Assembly: GCA_013298875.1 (NCBI GenBank) | Contig: JAAFJH010000015.1 | Coordinates: forward strand, 1 to 34,170 | Direction of reading: 5' to 3' | Length of the DNA stretch: 34,170 nt | DNA from: Synechococcales cyanobacterium bin2.concoct.b11b12b14.033 | GTDB lineage: Bacteria > Cyanobacteriota > Vampirovibrionia > Caenarcaniphilales > Caenarcanaceae | Shown here: piece after piece, positions 30,622 through 34,170 of the stretch | Layout of the letters: each line of letters opens with the position of its first letter | Numbering within the stretch: the stretch's first letter is position 1 | Translations under genes and position numbers: made by a program | Notes under the pieces: model-generated | Database searches by the model: none | What the model saw: only the letters and a program-made list of their open reading frames with translations | Told to the model about the DNA's origin: nothing

Positions 30622-32154
30622 ATGAATTCATTGCTTCACAGGGAACCGCTTAGAATACTATCAAAGATTATTCAATTATTCTCTCTTACTAAAAATTTAA
30701 ACAGAGAACAGTGGAATATTGTCTATAAAGACCTATGGAGTGTTATTGCTAAGGATATTTCCCTTTTATTAAATTACAGTCCACTTGTCCAAATTTGGCA
30801 AATAGAAAGGTCTACTGGCGTTTCTTGTATGGTTGCCACTTCTATTCAAGTTATTGGTAATCTCGAAATACCAGATCGTTCGGTTTTATCGCATAAAGGT
30901 TCGGTTTTTGATATTGATGATAATTATTTTTTATATATAGAATTGCCCTTCAATGATTTAACTGAAGATCAAAAAATGCTTTTATGTTCAATTGTCGAGC
31001 ATTTAAAAATTTCACAAGAATGGAGATTGTCTCTGGAAAAGGGTTTTGAAGTACAAAAAAGATTAGATCTTTTGCATAAAATAACTGTTTCAATTCGCGG
31101 TACTTTGGATTTATCAGAAGTTTTAACTAGCACCGCCCGAGATTTGGGAGAAAGCTTAAAAGTTAGCCGTTGTTTTATACGTCGTTATGATCCGAATATA
31201 CCCGGCAAAGTTTTAGCCACTGAACAAGAATATACCTCTCCTGGCTTAATTAAAGCTTCGGATACGATTTTTGACTTTGAAACCGATTGGATGAAAGCTT
31301 TAAGCAAAAAAGCTGAAATGTCTATTAATAATAATGCAGAAATTAATTTAGATTCGGATATTTTATATATTGCTGACGCTGAAAAAGTGGAAGACCCGGA
31401 AGGATGGCTAATACCGATGGCCCAGGCAATTGGCTTAAAAACATTTTTGGGAGTTCCTTTAATTTACGAAGGCATGGTGGTCGGTAGTTTATGTTTTCAC
31501 CAAGCCGAAATGGTAAGACGTTTTGAAAATCAAGAAATAGAATTTATCAAACAAGTTGCGGATGAAGCCAGTGTTGCCATTATGCACGCCGAAATGTACA
31601 AACATATCAAACAACAAGCTAAAACCGACAGTATGACTGGCCTCAATAATAAAGCTTCCTTCCATGAATTATTACAAAATGAAATTGAAAGATCTAAACG
31701 TTCGCAAGCTAGTTTGTCGGTTATGATGATTGATTTAGACTTTTTGAAAAAGGCAAATGATACTTATGGCCATTTAGTAGGCGACGAAATGATTAAGCTT
31801 TTGGGTACCAAATTAAAGCAAATCTTGAGACAAATAGATATTGCAGCTCGTTTTGGGGGAGATGAATTTGGGGCAATTTTACCCGACACACCTATAACTG
31901 GGGCTAGGCAATTAGCTAATCGATTGGCAGAAGAAATAAAAGCTACCAAACATCCTATTGCTGGTTATTTAAGTGCAAGTGTCGGAGTGTCAGGTTCACC
32001 TTTTAATGAATTAGAAAAAGACCTTTTAATTGAAGAAGCCGACAAAGCTTTATATTTAGCTAAAAAAAGAGGAAAAGGACAAGCAGCCTCATCGGATGAA
32101 GAAGAATTAAATGGAAAAACCGTTGAAGACTTAATGGAAGCCTTAAAGCAGTGA
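30622..32154 (+). CDS. GAF-GGDEF diguanylate cyclase
   Basis: 510 residues. Residues 1-145 form an unassigned helical region. A GAF sensor domain spans about 150-325 (LLHKITVSIRGTLDLSEVLTSTARDLGESL; GLKTFLGVPLIYEGMVVGSLCFHQ; FIKQVADEASVAI). The cyclase domain covers about 330-495: TDSMTGLNNKASF, MIDLDFLKKANDTYGHLVGD, then Phe411 followed by GGDEF (412-416), so the active site is intact. RQID at 403-406, five residues before GGDEF, is the RxxD product-inhibition site. It has no membrane segment, so it is a cytoplasmic c-di-GMP synthase gated by a ligand or redox signal through GAF. No EAL phosphodiesterase is nearby. Confidence 0.95.
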   Translation: MNSLLHREPLRILSKIIQLFSLTKNLNREQWNIVYKDLWSVIAKDISLLLNYSPLVQIWQIERSTGVSCMVATSIQVIGNLEIPDRSVLSHKGSVFDIDDNYFLYIELPFNDLTEDQKMLLCSIVEHLKISQEWRLSLEKGFEVQKRLDLLHKITVSIRGTLDLSEVLTSTARDLGESLKVSRCFIRRYDPNIPGKVLATEQEYTSPGLIKASDTIFDFETDWMKALSKKAEMSINNNAEINLDSDILYIADAEKVEDPEGWLIPMAQAIGLKTFLGVPLIYEGMVVGSLCFHQAEMVRRFENQEIEFIKQVADEASVAIMHAEMYKHIKQQAKTDSMTGLNNKASFHELLQNEIERSKRSQASLSVMMIDLDFLKKANDTYGHLVGDEMIKLLGTKLKQILRQIDIAARFGGDEFGAILPDTPITGARQLANRLAEEIKATKHPIAGYLSASVGVSGSPFNELEKDLLIEEADKALYLAKKRGKGQAASSDEEELNGKTVEDLMEALKQ

Positions 32155-32296
32155 CCTACTCATCGTAATTTTGTTTTTGGAATAAAAAGCCCGACGAATT
32201 TTCTGGTTAAAGCAGAAAACACTTTAAATATAATCAATCGAAAAAACTTTTAAACCCCCGAGAGATACGTCCAGGTTTTAAACTCTGAAAATTCTT

Positions 32297-32313
32297 TCTA
32301 TTTAGGGTATATT
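32297..32313 (+). promoter_or_regulatory. Promoter-like motif, copy 3 (core only)
   Basis: The 10-base core AGGGTATATT (32304-32313) equals the core of copies at 4935 and 14384; the flanking bases are mostly different. CTGAAA at 32285-32290 gives a partial -35 at 17 bp. The downstream ATG is 100 bases away at 32413. The gap 32155-32412 otherwise shows nothing recognisable. Confidence 0.4.
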
Positions 32314-32412
32314 AATTTTTTCGGAAAATATAATTCTAGAAAACAAATTGTATTTTGGGAGCTTGATCAATTCATTTAGCAAGCCAATTCTTAGTTTCAG
32401 CTTAAATTAAAC

Positions 32413-33009
32413 ATGCTCAATTTAAAATTGAAAAAAATATTAGTATCCGTATTTATTTTAGTTTTTATTTATAGTAGTTTGTTTATTATTACTTCTCTTC
32501 CTTTACAAACTAATGGAAATAGTAAATTTGTTTCTATTGATTATTCCCTAGAAGAAGTAGCCATAAATATTAATTTAAGGTTTTTTCATTTTACTTATTC
32601 CTTACCCGATACTTTATTTGTTTTATTTAATAGTGCCGGAGTCTTTGACGGTGGTGGAGCTACTAACTCAAATGATTGGATTAATAGCGAATATGTTTTT
32701 TATGGTTTATCTTCTCGTACAAATACTTGGCAAGAACTGGATATTATAAATAAATATTTCCCTTATTCTAGGGGAGAACAAGCTTCGAGATTAACTCTTC
32801 CTTGGCATAATATGTTAGGAAGTCAAATATTTGTAGAAGAAAGCCAAAATTTGCTTAATAAAATCCAAACAAAATATAATATAGATTATCCTAAAAATAA
32901 AATTAGTAAATTGGCCTTATATAAAGTCTCTTGGCCATATTCAGAAAAAAGCTGGCTACTGGAAAAAAGAGCCGAAAATACTATTTACAATCTAATTTAT
33001 ACCAATTAA
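32413..33009 (+). CDS. Membrane-anchored protein coupled to an HTTM-like gene, function unknown
   Basis: 198 residues. A basic start (MLNLKLKKI) and a hydrophobic segment (residues 9-30) suggest one membrane anchor, with about 165 residues outside. The exposed part contains FNSAGVFDGGGATNSNDW and RGEQASRLTLPWHNML, both rather specific-looking, and ends in a Trp/Tyr-rich stretch. I do not recognise the family. The stop codon shares a base with the ATG of the next gene (TAATG at 33007-33011), so the two products are made together. A partner subunit of the HTTM-like protein is likely. Confidence 0.75.
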   Translation: MLNLKLKKILVSVFILVFIYSSLFIITSLPLQTNGNSKFVSIDYSLEEVAININLRFFHFTYSLPDTLFVLFNSAGVFDGGGATNSNDWINSEYVFYGLSSRTNTWQELDIINKYFPYSRGEQASRLTLPWHNMLGSQIFVEESQNLLNKIQTKYNIDYPKNKISKLALYKVSWPYSEKSWLLEKRAENTIYNLIYTN

Positions 33010-33881
33010 TGAAAACTATTAAATTATTAATTATCTTATGGGATAAATTTTGGTTTAGAAAAATATCTAGTATTAATTTACGAGCTTTTCGCCTATTAAT
33101 TGGAGTTTATTTATTCATTTATTTTTTATGGTCATTTCCTCACCTTGAACTTTTTTTCTCAAATCACGGTATTTATTCTACTTTTTTTGTACCTAATAAA
33201 ATTGCTCCTAATATAATAATCACTTGGTTAATATATAGTTCTACTTTATTAGTATGTTTACTCTACTCGCTTGGCTATAAGTTTAAGATGGTATCCTGGT
33301 TAATGTTGTTTTTATTTATATACTATTTTGTTTTAAATATTGGAGTAAAAGCTTGTACTTATGAAAAATTGATTTTCCTATTTTTATTAATTAACGCTTT
33401 AAGTTCTTCTGATATTATAGAAAATAAACCTAATAAGTTAGTTAGTGCTTGGCCGCAAAGACTTTTAACTTTATATATTGTTTGTTTTTATTTTTCAACT
33501 GGATTATATAAATTATTAGTACCAGCTTGGCATAGTAGTTTAGTTCTTAAAGGAGCAATTACCGGAACTTATGGTTCAGAGGCTGGTTATTCGTTATTAA
33601 ATTTAGGCTTACCAAATATTTTCTTTGACATGAGTTCTTGGGCATTAATTGTATTTGAATTAGTAGGAGGATTTATGTTTTTCTCTAAAAAATATCAGAA
33701 ATTATTTTTCCTTTTAGGTTTTTTCTTTCATTTATCAGTTGGGATTTTTATGCAGTTGCCGCAGTTCATGATTTTACCTTGTACCTACATTTTATTTGTA
33801 TGTTCTAGTGATGTGCAAAAGTTATTTTCGGAATTTCAGAACAAAATAAATGATTTTTGCTTAAGAAAACAGCCGGGCTAA
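33009..33881 (+). CDS. HTTM-like (vitamin K-dependent carboxylase-related) membrane protein
   Basis: 290 residues from ATG 33009, which overlaps the upstream stop; the longer frame from 32931 reads through the upstream gene and is rejected. About seven or eight membrane segments. The N-terminal part, INLRAFRLLIGVYLFIYFLW followed by FFSNHGIYSTFF, resembles the start of the HTTM family (Arg-x-x-x-Gly, then a His-Gly loop). The central AWPQRLLTLYIVCFYFSTGLYKLLVPAWHS with Tyr-Lys near the membrane also fits. HTTM proteins are bacterial relatives of gamma-glutamyl carboxylase; most are uncharacterised. The family call is moderate; function cannot be stated. Very AT-rich, like its partner. Confidence 0.7.
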   Translation: MKTIKLLIILWDKFWFRKISSINLRAFRLLIGVYLFIYFLWSFPHLELFFSNHGIYSTFFVPNKIAPNIIITWLIYSSTLLVCLLYSLGYKFKMVSWLMLFLFIYYFVLNIGVKACTYEKLIFLFLLINALSSSDIIENKPNKLVSAWPQRLLTLYIVCFYFSTGLYKLLVPAWHSSLVLKGAITGTYGSEAGYSLLNLGLPNIFFDMSSWALIVFELVGGFMFFSKKYQKLFFLLGFFFHLSVGIFMQLPQFMILPCTYILFVCSSDVQKLFSEFQNKINDFCLRKQPG

Positions 33882-33958
33882 ACCTTCTACTCTTTCAATG
33901 TTTGATTCAAGCTTTATGCTTCCATTAAAATAATTTGTACCGTACTCAAAATTTATAA

Positions 33959-34170
33959 TTAAAATGAATCACAAGTTTTCAATAATTGAGTCCAAGCAGC
34001 TGCTGGATTGGGAGCCTGGTAAATAGGTCGTCCGATAACTATAATGTCTGCTTTAGCTTCATTAAAAGCCATGCTAGGAGTAACTATCCGAGCTTGATCA
34101 TCTGACATCCCGTTCGGTTCATTTTTAAGCCTAATACCTGGGGTAATTGTTTTAAGATGAAAGAATTTTT
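33959..34170 (-). CDS. pyrF: Orotidine 5'-phosphate decarboxylase, C-terminal part (cut by window edge)
   Basis: On the minus strand the frame reads in from the right edge and stops at TAA (33961-33959), giving the last 70 residues. TPGIRLKNEP, SDDQARIVTPSMAF, ADIIVIGRPIYQAPNPAAAW are the diagnostic end of OMP decarboxylase: the phosphate-binding GRPI loop and the TPGIR loop. It makes UMP, the last step of de novo pyrimidine synthesis. Most of the protein, including the catalytic Lys-Asp-Lys-Asp set, is outside the window. Convergent with the HTTM-like gene. Confidence 0.93.
   Translation of the reverse strand, partial: KFFHLKTITPGIRLKNEPNGMSDDQARIVTPSMAFNEAKADIIVIGRPIYQAPNPAAAWTQLLKTCDSF

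Noticed and set aside
32931-33008. Upstream start at 32931 for the HTTM-like gene
   Set aside because: It would overlap the preceding gene by about 79 bases and add a basic, non-membrane leader; ATG 33009 in a TAATG overlap is the natural start.
1-34170. Recoding of UGA as an amino acid
   Set aside because: Conserved proteins end at their expected C termini at standard stops, including TGA (for example the toxin gene), and no in-frame TGA interrupts a conserved gene.
1-34170. CRISPR arrays, tRNA/rRNA genes, transposases, prophage genes
   Set aside because: Intergenic gaps are short; none shows regularly spaced repeats, a cloverleaf I could trace, or any mobile-element protein motif.

Overview
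The window is AT-rich bacterial chromosome (about one third G+C by eye), densely coded on both strands, with standard stop codons. Initiation is mostly ATG, with some GTG (recR) and TTG (the LptC-like gene and probably hflX). Strong Shine-Dalgarno sites are patchy. LpxI, an LptC/OstA-like protein, a lipoprotein with a lipobox, DedA and YceI point to a diderm cell with lipid A. A long cyanobacterial-style HflX, the NuoB subunit of complex I, hisC and argG would fit a non-photosynthetic relative of Cyanobacteria (Melainabacteria/Vampirovibrionia). That placement is an inference from gene style and base composition; nothing here proves it. I found no rRNA, tRNA, CRISPR array, transposase or phage gene, and no gene-free stretch longer than 300 bases.

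Layout. 1-5.9 kb looks accessory: the 3' part of a Cys-rich, EF-hand surface protein coupled to a lipoprotein; a long imperfect inverted repeat in front of a PD-(D/E)XK nuclease-like gene; a DedA membrane protein; a type III polyketide synthase with an intact Cys-His-Asn triad; a membrane-anchored coiled-coil protein made of 11-residue repeats; a SpoU RNA methyltransferase; and a small Cys-rich protein. 5.9-10.6 kb is a ribosomal protein block, rplB-rpsS-rplV-rpsC-rplP-rpmC-rpsQ-rplN-rplX-rplE. It keeps canonical order but has been cut out of the usual S10-spc supercluster at both ends, and it has its own likely promoter.

10.7-24.2 kb is mostly housekeeping: a YmdB-type phosphodiesterase, an LptC/LptA-like protein, dnaB, a YoeB-type toxin-antitoxin pair, a TPR/NHL protein coupled to recR, trigger factor with a His/Asp-rich insertion, an orphan ABC ATPase, pgi, hisC, a lone nuoB, upp and hflX. 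At 24.2-26.0 kb a single gene fuses an SMC/ABC-like ATPase to a DUF4435/TOPRIM-like domain. This is the architecture of the PARIS anti-phage system (AriA plus AriB) merged into one protein, and it is the strongest candidate here for an unusual system. 26.0-34.2 kb holds lpxI, a yceI-like gene, a membrane protein, argG, yidD, a Tat-exported metallophosphatase, a GAF-GGDEF diguanylate cyclase with an intact I-site, an HTTM-like membrane protein coupled to a small membrane-anchored partner, and the 3' end of pyrF.

Two non-coding patterns deserve attention. One is the inverted repeat at 1753-1948. The other is a 17-bp motif (GTATTWCAGGGTATATT) shared by the upstream regions of the coiled-coil gene and the toxin-antitoxin operon; its 10-bp core also lies upstream of the HTTM pair, and it is probably a promoter element. 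All family assignments come from reading motifs, not from database searches.
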